A DNA stretch of 39,765 bases from Pirellulales bacterium (GCA_036490175.1 DASXEJ010000246.1:1-39765); one strand, 5' to 3'; shown: positions 8,485-17,563, counted from the first letter of the stretch. The notes: generated by a model from the letters alone, not told the origin. Program-made: numbers and translations.

Positions 8485-11133
8485 ATGGCATTTCGTTTCG
8501 ACAAATTGACGATCAAGGCTCAAGAGGCAGTCCAGCGCGCCCAAGAGATCGCCGCCGATCGTGGCAATCCGCAAATCGAGCCCATTCATCTCTTGGCTGG
8601 CTTGGTGGCGGAGACCGAGGGGGTAATTCGCCCCGTGCTCGACAAGATTGGCGCGAATCGCGGGCAACTCGACAAGGTGATCGCGGCCGAGCTGAAGCAA
8701 CTACCGACCAGTTCGGGCGGCGCGCCGCCGCAGCCCTCGTCGGCGCTCGGGCAGGTTTTCGATGCCGCGGCCAAGCAGGCCGAGCTAATGAAGGACGAGT
8801 TCGTTTCAACCGAGCATCTGTTGCTGGGGCTGGCAAAAACCGATTCCAAAGCCAAACAGGTTCTGAAGCTAAACGCGATTGGCGAGACGGAAATCCTCAA
8901 GGCACTGCAAACGGTACGCGGCAGCGCCCGCGTCGAAGATCAAAACCCTGAAGCGAAATTCCAGGCGCTCGAGAAATACGGCATCGACCTGGTGGATCGC
9001 GCCAACCAGGGCAAGCTCGACCCTGTGATCGGTCGCGATCAGGAGATTCGGCGCGTGATCCAAGTCTTGTCGCGCCGCACCAAGAACAATCCGGTGCTGA
9101 TCGGCGAGCCAGGAGTAGGCAAGACCGCCATCGCCGAGGGGCTGGCCCTGCGGATCGTGCAAGGGGACGTACCGCAAAGCCTGAAGAACAAGCGTGTCAT
9201 CGCTCTGGACATGGGAGCATTGATCGCCGGCACCAAGTTTCGCGGTGAATTCGAAGAACGACTCAAGGCCGTACTCAAGGAAGTCCAATCGGCAGGTACA
9301 GTTATCCTGTTCATCGACGAATTGCACACGGTCGTTGGCGCGGGCGCGGCCGAAGGGGCCAATGACGCCGCTAACCTGCTCAAGCCAGCGCTCGCTCGCG
9401 GAGAGCTGCGCTGTATCGGCGCTACGACTCTCGACGAGTATCGCAAGTACATCGAGAAAGATGCGGCGCTCGAGCGCCGCTTTCAACCAGTGATGGTCGG
9501 CGAGCCTTCGGTCGAAGACACGATTGCCATACTGCGCGGCTTGAAGGGACGCTACGAGGCACATCACAAGGGTGTGAAGATCAAAGATTCCGCGTTGGTT
9601 GCCGCAGCGAACCTGTCGAATCGCTACATTCCTGATCGTTTCTTGCCCGATAAGGCCATCGACCTGATGGACGAAGCCACCAGCCGGCTGGCGATGGAGC
9701 TGGAAAGCGTGCCGACCGAAATCGACGAAGTGCAACGTCGCCTGATGCAATTGGAGTTGGCTGCCCGGCAGCTCTCGGAAGAAACCGAGGAGCATGCGCA
9801 AGACCGGCTGGAAGACATCGAAGCCGAAATGAAGTCTCTGCGCCTCAAGCTGCGAAACCTTCGCGAGCAATGGGAGGCGGAGAAGCACGGGGTCGGTGAC
9901 GTGCAGACAATTCGCAACGAGCTGGATAAGGTCGAGCTGGAATTCTCACAGCTCAGCACCTCGGTGAAAGAGCGACAATCGGCTGGCCTTCCCATCGAAG
10001 AGCGAGATTATCAACGTCTTTATGAGCTCGACAACCAGCGCAAGAAGCTGGCCACGCGGCTGGAAAGTGCCGGCACTCCGCCGCCGACCAGCGGACGGCG
10101 CCTATTGCGGCAGGAAGTTGGGCCGGACGAAATCGCCGAGGTCGTAAGCGCGTGGACCGGTATACCGGTTAGCCGCATGATGGAAACAGAAAAGGCCAAG
10201 CTGCTAGTCTTGGAAGAACGTCTGCATCAACGCGTTGTCGGACAGGACGAAGCCGTCGAGGCTGTCGCCAACGCGGTCCGCCGCAGTCGCTCGGGCTTGC
10301 AAGATCCAAATCGCCCCATCGGCTCGTTCATTTTCCTTGGCCCGACAGGCGTCGGAAAGACCGAGCTTTGCAAAGCGCTGGCTGAAGTTCTGTTTGACGA
10401 TGAAAATGCCATGGTGCGGCTCGATATGAGTGAGTTCATGGAGCGACACACCGTGAGCCGATTGATCGGCGCGCCGCCGGGGTACGTTGGCTACGACGAA
10501 GGGGGGCGACTCACCGAAGCCGTTCGGCGGCGTCCCTACTCGGTTGTACTGCTCGATGAAATTGAGAAGGCGCACCGCGACGTATTCAATGTGCTGCTGC
10601 AAGTTCTCGACGATGGGCGCCTGAGTGATAATCAGGGCCATACCGTCGACTTTACCAACACGCTGGTCGTGATGACGTCGAACATCGGCAGCCAGGAGAT
10701 CCAAGAGGTCACGCGCAGCGGTGGCGGTCAAGAGGCGATTCGCTCGGCGGTGCAAGAGCAGCTGGAATCACGCTTTCTGCCGGAGTTCCTCAACCGCATC
10801 GACGAGACGATCATCTTTCATCCGTTGGATGCCAAGCAGTTGCGAAAGATTGTCGATCTGCAAGTTGCTCGGCTCCGCCATCAGGTCGAGCAAACGGGCT
10901 TGGCGCTGGAAGTCACCGACGCGGCTCTGGATGCCGTGGCGCTGATCGGCTACGACCCGGTGTATGGGGCGCGACCGCTGAAGCGGGTGATCCAACAGAA
11001 GCTGCAGAATCCTCTGGCCACGGAGCTACTGAAGGGAACCTTCAGCGAGGGGAGCACCGTGAAGATCGACTACCAGGATGGCGATTTCACGTTCGAGCGC
11101 AGCGAGAAAGAGGAGCCGGCCGCTACCAAGTAG
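8485..11133 (+). CDS. clpB: ATP-dependent disaggregase ClpB (Hsp100)
   Basis: Hexameric AAA+ disaggregase of 882 residues that works with DnaK to extract polypeptides from aggregates. In order: an N-terminal double Clp repeat (residues 1-145), AAA+ module 1 with Walker [10 protein letters not shown] near 206 and Walker [11 protein letters not shown], the long coiled-coil middle domain (about 410-540) that separates ClpB from ClpA/ClpC, then AAA+ module 2 with GPTGVGKTE near 619 and [11 protein letters not shown]. The C-terminal D2-small domain includes [10 protein letters not shown]. The ATG at 8485 is preceded by a purine-rich GGAGGGAAG stretch. It lies downstream of dnaK and is probably in the same heat-shock unit. 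Confidence 0.98.
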   Translation: MAFRFDKLTIKAQEAVQRAQEIAADRGNPQIEPIHLLAGLVAETEGVIRPVLDKIGANRGQLDKVIAAELKQLPTSSGGAPPQPSSALGQVFDAAAKQAELMKDEFVSTEHLLLGLAKTDSKAKQVLKLNAIGETEILKALQTVRGSARVEDQNPEAKFQALEKYGIDLVDRANQGKLDPVIGRDQEIRRVIQVLSRRTKNNPVLIGEPGVGKTAIAEGLALRIVQGDVPQSLKNKRVIALDMGALIAGTKFRGEFEERLKAVLKEVQSAGTVILFIDELHTVVGAGAAEGANDAANLLKPALARGELRCIGATTLDEYRKYIEKDAALERRFQPVMVGEPSVEDTIAILRGLKGRYEAHHKGVKIKDSALVAAANLSNRYIPDRFLPDKAIDLMDEATSRLAMELESVPTEIDEVQRRLMQLELAARQLSEETEEHAQDRLEDIEAEMKSLRLKLRNLREQWEAEKHGVGDVQTIRNELDKVELEFSQLSTSVKERQSAGLPIEERDYQRLYELDNQRKKLATRLESAGTPPPTSGRRLLRQEVGPDEIAEVVSAWTGIPVSRMMETEKAKLLVLEERLHQRVVGQDEAVEAVANAVRRSRSGLQDPNRPIGSFIFLGPTGVGKTELCKALAEVLFDDENAMVRLDMSEFMERHTVSRLIGAPPGYVGYDEGGRLTEAVRRRPYSVVLLDEIEKAHRDVFNVLLQVLDDGRLSDNQGHTVDFTNTLVVMTSNIGSQEIQEVTRSGGGQEAIRSAVQEQLESRFLPEFLNRIDETIIFHPLDAKQLRKIVDLQVARLRHQVEQTGLALEVTDAALDAVALIGYDPVYGARPLKRVIQQKLQNPLATELLKGTFSEGSTVKIDYQDGDFTFERSEKEEPAATK

Positions 11134-11241
11134 CCGGCGAGTGCGATCCAACGCATTTGTAGAATGGCACTAGATAGCAGTCGCTATGGATGACCGCCGG
11201 ATCCTCAAGATCTCGGCGGCATTCGAGCGGATTTTTACGCT

Positions 11242-11436
11242 CTACCGATCCGACTTTGACAATTGCCAGTTGGCAATGACAACGTCGGCTCCGGGCGTGA
11301 GGCGCCGCAGCTTTTCGGCAATAACGGGCCGCTCAGAAACCTTGGCCGTCTTGAGCTTCTTGGCCAGAAGGTTCAACTTCTTGCGGCGGTGGCGCCGCCG
11401 TTTGATCTCTTTTCCGCGTTCGCTGATCCCACCCAC
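11242..11436 (-). CDS. Small basic DUF6800-type protein
   Basis: A 64-residue, very basic protein starting GISERGKEIKRRRHRRKK and continuing with a helical KLKTAKVSERPVIAEKLRRLTPGADVVIANW. I recognise this as resembling a small family of unknown function found in planctomycetes (DUF6800). The start is GTG at 11434-11436, supported by a good AAGGAG ribosome site eight bases upstream on the minus strand. The Arg/Lys-rich N terminus suggests nucleic-acid or ribosome contact; that is inference only. It converges on clpB with about 108 bp between their ends. A chance palindrome lies inside the coding sequence (11262-11277). Confidence 0.82.
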   Translation of the reverse strand: MGGISERGKEIKRRRHRRKKLNLLAKKLKTAKVSERPVIAEKLRRLTPGADVVIANWQLSKSDR

Positions 11437-12303
11437 CGTTGAAACTCCTTGGCCCGCTGACTGATACGTCGGATCATCAACCGTCGCCGCCCGAAAGCGT
11501 GTGGTTCGGTTTTATCCGGCTGAAGGGGCTGCGTCAATCGGCATTGCGGCTCCAGATGGCCGCCGTCGCGACGTACAGGGTGCCGATGAGGACAGCAGAT
11601 CGTGCCTAACGAGTCACAATTGGGGACTTATTTGTTGCGGAACCGGTTTGTAGCGGCACCGGTCCAGTCGCAGTTCAAATTCGAGGGTGTGCCGCACAGG
11701 GCAGGGTGGCAAATGCACATTCTGAGTGAAGTTTTGCGATTCACCCCTAAGAATGGCTGATGGCTTTTCGGGATGAAGACATCAGCCTACCGATTCATGG
11801 CAGCTGGTGAAACTTTGCACTAGCGCTCCGATATTGGATCGCAGGAATCGGACGGTGAGTGCCTGCGCTCCCGGAATGCTTCGCGATCGTGTTCTCAAAA
11901 TCTCGGCAAATGGCGGCCATTGCTTCGCCGATTGCAAGGCCTAAAATTGCGCCACCGCGGCGCGCGAAACGTGTCGCAGCAAGTGTCTTGCTGTATCAAC
12001 GCGGCGATGTGGTCTTTGAGCGTTACGAGGTCGCACGGTAAACAACCGGGCGCTGATTACAGTCTTGATCGTGCAATCGTTCATGAAGGTACCTGCGCTT
12101 CACCATTTGGCCCCTACGCAGAGCGAAGGACCTTTCATCGCAGCCTAGCTGGTTGCCTTGGTTGTGTTCGGCGCGTTGGCAGTGGCGGCGGCGCTTAAGT
12201 TTCGCGACGATTCTATCGAGGCAGTATCACGGGCCGCGAGTCGGTCTGCTGATGAGGCGGCTTTGCTGGGGCATGGTTTTGCCAGCAGAAGTTCCTTGAA
12301 GGC
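11437..12303. other. Long gap with no convincing gene
   Basis: About 870 bp without a supportable gene. The short frames present have no ribosome site and low-complexity or Arg-rich translations. One frame at 12149-12316 reads as a short hydrophobic helix followed by a polar tail (VALVVFGALAVAAALKFRDD), but it has only TTG/GTG starts and no ribosome site. The area may be decayed coding DNA. Confidence 0.4.
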
Positions 12304-12972
12304 ATGTGGGATTTAGCGATGTCTTTTTCCCTGACATCTTTCGACGTAGCGGGCATTCGAATTCCCGACAGCAAGCTCGCCAAGGCGGCGACCGAATTCG
12401 TTCGCGATTGTGAATCAGATTTGTTATTTGATCATTCCGTGAGGGTATTCCTGTGGGGAGCCCTGCGCGGAAAGCATCGAGGCTGGAAGTTCGACCCCGA
12501 GTTGCTTTTCTTAGGAGCGATGTTTCACGATGTGGGGCTAACCGCCAAACACCGCAGCGCCAGCAACCGTTTTGAAATCGATAGCGCCAACGCCGCGCGG
12601 GATTTTCTCTGCCAGCATGGAGTAGCAGCCGAGGTGATCGGCCTGGTGTGGGACGCCATTGCGCTACATACGACTCCCGAAATTCCGTGGCACAAGCAGA
12701 CTGAGGTGGCGCTCGTGACCGCGGGGGTCGAATTGGACGTCATGGGCATGGGTTTCGACGAGGTGCCGGACGACGTCAAATCGCTCGTGCTGGCAGCCCA
12801 CCCTCGCAAGGACTTCAAGACCCACATCATTCGGGCCTTTGCCGATGGCTTCCGGCACAAGCCCGAATCGACATTCGGCACAGTTAATGCTGACGTATTG
12901 GCCAAGACCGAGCCTGGCTTTGCGCGACAGGATTTCTGCGCTTTGATTGCGGGATCTCGTTTTCAGAACTGA
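12304..12972 (+). CDS. HD-domain hydrolase, cyanamide-hydratase-like
   Basis: A 222-residue HD-superfamily metalloprotein. The predicted ligands are H44 (LFDHSVRVF), the H75-D76 doublet (GAMFHDVGLT) and H122 (LHTTPEIP). The layout resembles the Ddi2/cyanamide-hydratase-like HD group rather than nucleotide phosphohydrolases such as RelA or EAL-linked HD-GYP (no GYP). The substrate is unknown. Start at 12304 or the ATG five codons later (12319, MSFSLTSFDV); neither has a clear ribosome site. The dihaem cytochrome gene follows by 26 bp in the same direction, so the two are probably co-transcribed, though no functional link is known to me. Confidence 0.8.
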   Translation: MWDLAMSFSLTSFDVAGIRIPDSKLAKAATEFVRDCESDLLFDHSVRVFLWGALRGKHRGWKFDPELLFLGAMFHDVGLTAKHRSASNRFEIDSANAARDFLCQHGVAAEVIGLVWDAIALHTTPEIPWHKQTEVALVTAGVELDVMGMGFDEVPDDVKSLVLAAHPRKDFKTHIIRAFADGFRHKPESTFGTVNADVLAKTEPGFARQDFCALIAGSRFQN

Positions 12973-12998
12973 TCAGATCCTTTTCTTAGGAAACCGTT

Positions 12999-14444
12999 AT
13001 GGCCAGTAAGAAGCACTCGTTAGACGCGGCACGCTGCGGCGCATTCTTTTTGGCAGCTTTTGCATGCTTGCTGGCGGTCGTTGTATTCTCGGCAACCAAG
13101 TCGGCCGCCGATGAACCGCCCAAAGCAGTTGCTTCGAGTTACGACCAAATAACCCCCACGCTGCTGGGGAAACAAAGCTTTACCGCCACAATGGCCAAAG
13201 ACAAAGCGGACAAGGCTGCCGTAATGGCGCGTCAGAAGAAGCTTCTGGAAGAGCGCTATGAGCTAACTCCGAAACTCGACAAGAAGTTGACCATGACACG
13301 CGGCAAAGCCATCGCGATTGGTCCGGCAACAAAGCTGGCCAATGGCCTCACCTGGGAAAAATTGGCCGACATGTCGAGCGACGTCATCCGCGATCAAGGG
13401 GTGTTTCCGAAAGGTTTCTTGCCGCTTCCTCATCCCAAGCACGACGTAGGGGGGATGGTTTTTCCCCAGGCCGAAATCAAGGCCGTCAAACGCCTGGAAC
13501 GGTTCGACATTGATTTCGATCTGCCGGAACCGTTTCTGCCCGAGTTTCCTCCGGCGATGTTCCTTACGTCGCGTCCCGATTTAGGGGATGTGTCGCAAGG
13601 CAAGATCGTCGCGGTGGATAATTTCCAAGAGCTGTTCGCCGGCATATTGAATAGCAAGGACCTGGAGGGCCTACGCCTGTTGGTCACGCAATTTCCTCAG
13701 CAGCAGTTTAATGCCACAGCTGATCGCAAGACAGAACAGACCCTTGGCATGCAAGGGGTGTCCTGCTTTGATTGTCACGTGAATGGCCACACTTCTGGCG
13801 CGACACACTTGGTCGGCGACATCCGACCGCAATCGCATCGACGGCGGATCGACACGACGAGTCTGCGCGGCGTCAATATTCAACGCCTGTTCGGATCGCA
13901 ACGTGCTCTGAAGACGATAGAAGATTTCACCGAGTTCGAACAGCGCGGCGCCTATTTCGATGGCGATCAGCTCTCGGCATCGGCCAAAGGGATCAATCCG
14001 CTCGAGCGCGGCAGCCAGGTCCATTTCATGGCCGAAGTGCAGGAGCTGCTCAATTTTCCGCCGGCGCCTAGTCTGGGCTGGGATGGAAAGCTGGATCCCA
14101 AAAAATTCGACGAAGCCTCGCCCGAAATGCAGGGACAAAAGCTGTTCTTCGGCAAGGCGCAATGCTCTACGTGTCACCCCGCACCGTACTATACCGACAA
14201 TTCGATGCACGACCTGATGGTCGAACGGTTTTACAAGACGCAGACCATCAACGGCTTGGTGGCGACGTCCCAGGGTCCCATCAAAACGTTTACTTTGCGT
14301 GGCATCAAGGAATCGCCGCCGTATTTTCATGACGGCCGCTTGCTAACCCTGGAGGATACGGTCGAGTTTTTCAACCTGGTATTGGAGTTGAAACTTACCG
14401 CTGGGGAAAAGCAGAATTTGGTCGGTTTCATGCGTCAGCTGTAG
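12999..14444 (+). CDS. Exported dihaem cytochrome c, peroxidase/MauG-like C-terminal half
   Basis: A 481-residue exported protein. The N terminus has a basic start, a hydrophobic core (AFFLAAFACLLAVVVF) and a likely signal cleavage near residue 36. Two haem-binding CXXCH motifs are visible: C256-F-D-C-H260 and C389-S-T-C-H393. The C-terminal part (FTLRGIKESPPYFHDGRLLTLEDTVEF) matches the end of the di-haem cytochrome c peroxidase/MauG superfamily. The first 200 residues are unlike classical CcpA. Likely role: periplasmic electron transfer or peroxide reduction. An ATG at 12999 lies after an AGGAAAC stretch. It follows the HD gene and precedes a decayed oxidoreductase gene. Confidence 0.85.
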   Translation: MASKKHSLDAARCGAFFLAAFACLLAVVVFSATKSAADEPPKAVASSYDQITPTLLGKQSFTATMAKDKADKAAVMARQKKLLEERYELTPKLDKKLTMTRGKAIAIGPATKLANGLTWEKLADMSSDVIRDQGVFPKGFLPLPHPKHDVGGMVFPQAEIKAVKRLERFDIDFDLPEPFLPEFPPAMFLTSRPDLGDVSQGKIVAVDNFQELFAGILNSKDLEGLRLLVTQFPQQQFNATADRKTEQTLGMQGVSCFDCHVNGHTSGATHLVGDIRPQSHRRRIDTTSLRGVNIQRLFGSQRALKTIEDFTEFEQRGAYFDGDQLSASAKGINPLERGSQVHFMAEVQELLNFPPAPSLGWDGKLDPKKFDEASPEMQGQKLFFGKAQCSTCHPAPYYTDNSMHDLMVERFYKTQTINGLVATSQGPIKTFTLRGIKESPPYFHDGRLLTLEDTVEFFNLVLELKLTAGEKQNLVGFMRQL

Positions 14445-14606
14445 TGGCTGCTGGAGAACTGGATTGACGAGACCGAGCGGCGTACCTGGTTTCTCTCGCA
14501 AAACGCCGGCGACTTGTAAGTCGATGCGCTACCAAGCTTGCGACGATCGTGTTGTTCGCCCGCCCATGAGCTTTTCAGTCAATCGACTTTTGGGTTTCTC
14601 CGCACT

Positions 14607-15048
14607 GGTCCGCAGTTCATGCACGTCAGTTTCGACGACGTTCGTGTCGTGCGCGACAATCTGGCAGGGAGCGCACGCACAACACGCATACCGAACTGCT
14701 TATTTACCGATGCCGAGTTGGCTCACGTCGCCATTAGTGATAGAGAGGCCAAATCACAAGGCCTGCGCTATCGGACGCTAAAGCTTCCGATGGCCGCTAT
14801 CATGCGCATTTGCACGCACAGTGATAACCGCGGCGTGATCAACGTCCTGATTGTCGACGATGATCTAAATCCTGGACTGCACAGCATTGGGTATGGGAGC
14901 GAACGAATTGACGGCGGCGGTGCAAGTTGCCGTGGTAGGCCACTTGTCCTACACGGTCTTTCGCGAAGGCATCTTTGCACACGCCACGACAGCCGACGGG
15001 CTGACAGCGCAATTCTCGGCGGCGCCGGCCGGACCTGACTCCCGTTAG
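14607..15048 (+). pseudogene. Remnant of a pyridine nucleotide-disulfide oxidoreductase (C-terminal domain, frameshifted)
   Basis: From 14607 the frame reads GPQFMHVSFDDVRVVRDNLA, then IPNCLFTDAELAHVAISDREA. This matches the dimerisation domain of mercuric-reductase-like FAD/NAD(P) disulfide oxidoreductases (compare the usual VPYCxFTDPELAxVGLSE). Homology then jumps frame near 14889-14891, where an extra G in a GGG run breaks it, and continues as GMGANELTAAVQVAVVGHLS to the TAG at 15046-15048. The FAD- and NAD-binding domains are absent: only about 160 nt separate it from the cytochrome stop and hold no match. It is therefore a truncated, frameshifted relic, not a sequencing slip alone. The first frame is open from 14538, but 14538-14606 shows no homology. 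Confidence 0.8.
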
Positions 15049-15174
15049 TCCGCAGGCGGCCCGATACATCCAATCCGGATCACAGGAACCGGCGTCTGAA
15101 TGGCGAAATGACCTCGAATACTGGTAAACTATCGAATCCTTGGCGAGACACGCTTTAACAAAGGAGACCTACCG

Positions 15175-15606
15175 ATGAGGATCAAGAGACGTGGATCGGC
15201 TGCCTGGCAAGGGGGCATAAAAGACGGCAAAGGCACAATCTCGATCGAGAGCGGTGCGCTGAACGCTTACCCCTACGGCTTTGCCAGCCGTTTTGAAGGG
15301 CAGCGCGGAAGCAACCCCGAGGAGCTGATCGGCGCCGCGCACGCGAGCTGCTTCACCATGGCCTTGTCGCTGATCCTCGGCGAAGCCAAGCTCATCGCCA
15401 CGCAGATGGACACGTCGGCCGAGGTTACATTGGATCAGGTCGAAGGGGGGTTTGCGATTACCGCCATTCATTTGACGTTGAAGGCCAAGATACCAGGGGC
15501 CGACCAGGCCACGTTCGAGCAACTCGCGGCGAAGGCCAAAGCCGGCTGCCCTGTCTCTAAGCTTTTCAAGGCGGACATCACGCTCGATGCGACCCTGCTT
15601 CCCTGA
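15175..15606 (+). CDS. OsmC/Ohr-family peroxiredoxin-like protein
   Basis: A 143-residue cytoplasmic protein of the OsmC family, which reduces organic hydroperoxides with a pair of cysteines. The two expected cysteines are present: C59 (NPEELIGAAHASCFTMAL) and C125 (AKAGCPVSKLF), and E50 precedes the first in the usual place. The spacing and length fit the OsmC subgroup (YhfA/SACOL1771 types are more distant). A strong ribosome site (AAAGGAGA, 15159-15166) sets the ATG at 15175. It appears monocistronic, flanked by a pseudogene and the minus-strand mini-genes. A promoter just upstream (TGGTAAACTATCGAAT region, about 15122) is possible but weak. Confidence 0.93.
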   Translation: MRIKRRGSAAWQGGIKDGKGTISIESGALNAYPYGFASRFEGQRGSNPEELIGAAHASCFTMALSLILGEAKLIATQMDTSAEVTLDQVEGGFAITAIHLTLKAKIPGADQATFEQLAAKAKAGCPVSKLFKADITLDATLLP

Positions 15607-15711
15607 TCCAACAGGCCTGGAATCATCGAGCCCTTGATTGAACGGCCATGAACCGTTCGGCGACAAGCGGCTTTAACGCCGATTGCCGGCTACGGTATAG
15701 TCCCGCCGTGA

Positions 15712-15837
15712 TCATGCGAGCAAAAAACGAAACATGATGGCGAGGATCAACAGTGTTGCCAGTGCGCTCGCCGGCGACCAGAATCGCGTAAGCAGACCAA
15801 ACAGGCCCGCACCGACAGCACATGAGATGATTATCAT
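15712..15837 (-). CDS. Predicted 41-residue membrane mini-protein
   Basis: Minus-strand frame from the ATG at 15837: MIIISCAVGAGLFGLLTRFW, then SPASALATLLILAIMFRFLLA and stop. It is almost entirely hydrophobic and can form two short transmembrane helices with an R-F-W turn. Its ATG overlaps the stop of the preceding mini-gene in an ATGA arrangement (15834-15837), the typical sign of translational coupling. I do not recognise the family. Coding status rests on the hydrophobic pattern and overlap; chance cannot be excluded. Confidence 0.45.
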   Translation of the reverse strand: MIIISCAVGAGLFGLLTRFWSPASALATLLILAIMFRFLLA

Positions 15838-16028
15838 CGCAGGACGGCTCCAACAGCACCGGGCAGTTTGCCCAAAAGATACTTCCGATTATTCGCAACC
15901 ATCCCATCCCGGAACCATTTGCCGATCGGCATACCGTCTTTGGGATAGGCCCTCGTCAAAGGGCTAGTCACCGGCCCGGCAGCAGGACGCCGCGGCCGGT
16001 ACCGTCGTAAAGCCGAGAAAATACTCAT
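15834..16028 (-). CDS. Predicted 64-residue basic protein, upstream partner of the mini-membrane protein
   Basis: Minus-strand frame with ATG at 16026-16028, reading MSIFSALRRYRPRRPAAGPV, then a segment containing YPKDGMPIGKWFRDGM and ending LPGAVGAVLR. It is basic with a central GKWFRDG motif and a Gly/Ala/Leu tail. The frame continues open upstream to 16250, but there it runs across the tRNA-Ser fragment on the opposite strand, so the internal ATG at 16028 is preferred. The stop overlaps the next ATG by ATGA. No family recognised and no strong ribosome site upstream. Confidence 0.5.
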   Translation of the reverse strand: MSIFSALRRYRPRRPAAGPVTSPLTRAYPKDGMPIGKWFRDGMVANNRKYLLGKLPGAVGAVLR

Positions 16029-16193
16029 GGAAAACCGGCGGAGACGTCCGGCCGGGTTGCTCTTGGTCTGTTTGCGTGTAGTCTTGAGAATGGCCGATTC
16101 GCGCTTGCCGTGGTTTGGCCAAGACAAGTGGCGCCGCTGATGAGCACTACCCGCGCCGCAGGACATCGTCGCAGGAAAAAGAGAGATTAGTTT

Positions 16194-16234
16194 GGATGGG
16201 TTGGCCGAGTGGTCGAAGGCGGCAGTCTTGAAAA
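16194..16234 (+). pseudogene. Detached 5' half of a tRNA-Ser gene
   Basis: 41 bases are identical to the first 40 bases of the intact tRNA-Ser(UGA) at 19571, apart from one extra T after the acceptor strand (GGGTTGGCC against GGGTGGCC). Identity covers the acceptor 5' strand, D arm, anticodon 5' strand and anticodon loop through GAAAA, then stops abruptly. The anticodon 3' strand, variable arm, T arm and 3' acceptor are missing, so it cannot make a tRNA. Both copies are preceded by TT and have the same orientation. It is a likely left attachment-site scar of an integrated element. Confidence 0.85.
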
Positions 16235-16396
16235 GCATTAGCCGTCCCAATCCACTAGCGCCAATTTGCCAGGAAACCCTCGCAAACCAGGCGTTTTCAT
16301 CACACTAGCCGCCGTCAGTAAATGCCTGTACAAACACATGTAAATGAGCGTTAGCAGGTATCATTGACACCTGCTCGGAAGGTCGGGGAGCCTACG

Positions 16397-16891
16397 ATGG
16401 ATGATTTTCAGAAAATGCTCGCGGAACTAGCCGAGAGCGTCGCGGCCTCGAACGCTGAACGTGAGGCGCGAAGGTTCGCCGCCGAATCGGCGCGAAATCA
16501 AAAAAACGCCCTAGCGGGGCAGGCCGCAGGCAACTTGCTCTCATCGGCGGCGGTGCCGATCATCGCGAGGATCATCGAGGCGCTCAAGATCGGCGGAGAA
16601 GCCGAAAGTGTGAAGATAGACAATATCGACTTCATCGTTACGCCGCCCGTCCAATCTGGCGATCTCAAAAAGTCGATCGGGGTCGGAGTCACATCGGCAG
16701 TTAGCCCTGAAGACGGCGAGACCTTCCTCATCGTCCACTGTGGCGTCGCAGTCTCCCAACAAAGATCGCAGATTGTACTTCGGTGTGGCTGTCACAATTC
16801 GTACGGACCCACGGCGGATCCTGCCATGGTTACAAAATGGCTTGAGGCGGCTATCGGCGACAAGGTGGCCGGGGCGTATCTTCGCGCGTAA
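16397..16891 (+). CDS. Hypothetical protein, coiled-coil N terminus
   Basis: 164 residues from the ATG at 16397 (MDDFQKMLAELAESV), chosen because a GGGGAG ribosome site sits six bases upstream; an in-frame ATG at 16364 adds 11 residues without such support. Residues 1-35 are charged and helical (AELAESVAASNAEREARRFA), followed by an apolar segment (GNLLSSAAVPIIARIIEALK) and a beta-rich C-terminal half with two nearby cysteines (LRCGCHN). No family recognised, no signal peptide evident. It is the first gene inside the tRNA-flanked interval, so it is probably cargo of the relic element. Confidence 0.6.
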   Translation: MDDFQKMLAELAESVAASNAEREARRFAAESARNQKNALAGQAAGNLLSSAAVPIIARIIEALKIGGEAESVKIDNIDFIVTPPVQSGDLKKSIGVGVTSAVSPEDGETFLIVHCGVAVSQQRSQIVLRCGCHNSYGPTADPAMVTKWLEAAIGDKVAGAYLRA

Positions 16892-17332
16892 ATCTCCGGC
16901 CCTAGTCGCGACCGTAACCGCCGGGCGCGCTCCCGCTACATGTGTCAAATTCTGTCCCCTCGCGCCCTGCTCGCTCATCACCTCACATTGCTGCGCGCGC
17001 GTCCCATTTGGTTGTTCCCGAACCACGTCCAACTGGGGGTTCGGGCTTATCGCTAAGGGTGACAACCACAGAGATACAAGTTTTACGTAGGTCTAAATCG
17101 GATGTGCGTCAATAGCGTGCCTTAACTCGTACAAATCCGCCCCGCGAGTCGCCGTGTGTTTCCATCTTTTCCTTGACGTTCTCGCGACTACTTGATAGCT
17201 TCAGGTCGCGCGAAGAGGGCTTCGCGATTTGCACAGACATGTTCTTCCTGTTGAGCGCCTAGTGAAAACCGAATAAGAGTCATTTTCGACACTCTTACTT
17301 CTCTTGGTTTTCATTTTCAAGGTTGGTGAAAC
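16892..17332. other. Gap between hypothetical gene and possible small gene
   Basis: About 440 bp with no supportable gene. The only structures noticed are a short inverted repeat around 17206-17227 (TCGCGCGAAG / CTTCGCGA) and the stem-loop at 17264-17312. Confidence 0.4.
17264..17312 (+). other. Two-part stem-loop upstream of a possible small gene
   Basis: Outer arms GAAAACC (17264-17270) and GGTTTTC (17306-17312), inner arms TAAGAGT (17274-17280) and ACTCTTA (17291-17297), with a ten-base loop and an asymmetric internal loop (3 and 8 bases). It ends 20 bases before the ATG at 17333. It may be a terminator for the upstream gene, though the following run is only ATTTTC, or a 5'-leader structure. 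Confidence 0.4.
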
Positions 17333-17563
17333 ATGTCTCCTGCTCTATCTTTGCCCATTGGCCGCAGCATCTCAGTCCGCACTTTTGACATTCTTGTCCG
17401 TGCCTGCGTGGCCACCTTCGAGGTATCGGCAGCGGTCGCGGCACTCGTTCGAGTCGATGATCTGGGACCGATCACACTGGCAACCCGCCCAACAAGGGCA
17501 GCCACCGCGCGCTTCGCGCCTCGCGCTCGTCGCGGCTTGATCGTACGTGCGGCCTCGGCCTGA
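17333..17563 (+). CDS. Possible small hypothetical protein
   Basis: A 76-residue frame starting MSPALSLPIGRSISVRTFDI. An AAGGTTGGTG stretch lies just upstream of the ATG and could serve as a weak ribosome site. The middle is Ala/Val-rich (ACVATFEVSAAVAALVRVDD) and the C terminus Arg-rich. No family recognised. The opposite strand is also open across this interval, so coding status is uncertain. Confidence 0.3.
   Translation: MSPALSLPIGRSISVRTFDILVRACVATFEVSAAVAALVRVDDLGPITLATRPTRAATARFAPRARRGLIVRAASA

Noticed and set aside
11262-11277. ATTGCCA-GT-TGGCAAT palindrome resembling the dnaK upstream sites
   Set aside because: It lies inside the DUF6800-type coding sequence and encodes the well-formed VIANWQL tail; likely chance.
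12149-12316. Short frame with a hydrophobic helix
   Set aside because: Only TTG/GTG starts, no ribosome site, and it runs into the start of the HD-domain gene; possible but unsupported.
16541-17065. Minus-strand frame opposite the hypothetical gene at 16397-16891
   Set aside because: The plus frame has a good ribosome site and more natural composition; the minus frame is Arg/Asp-rich without a start signal.
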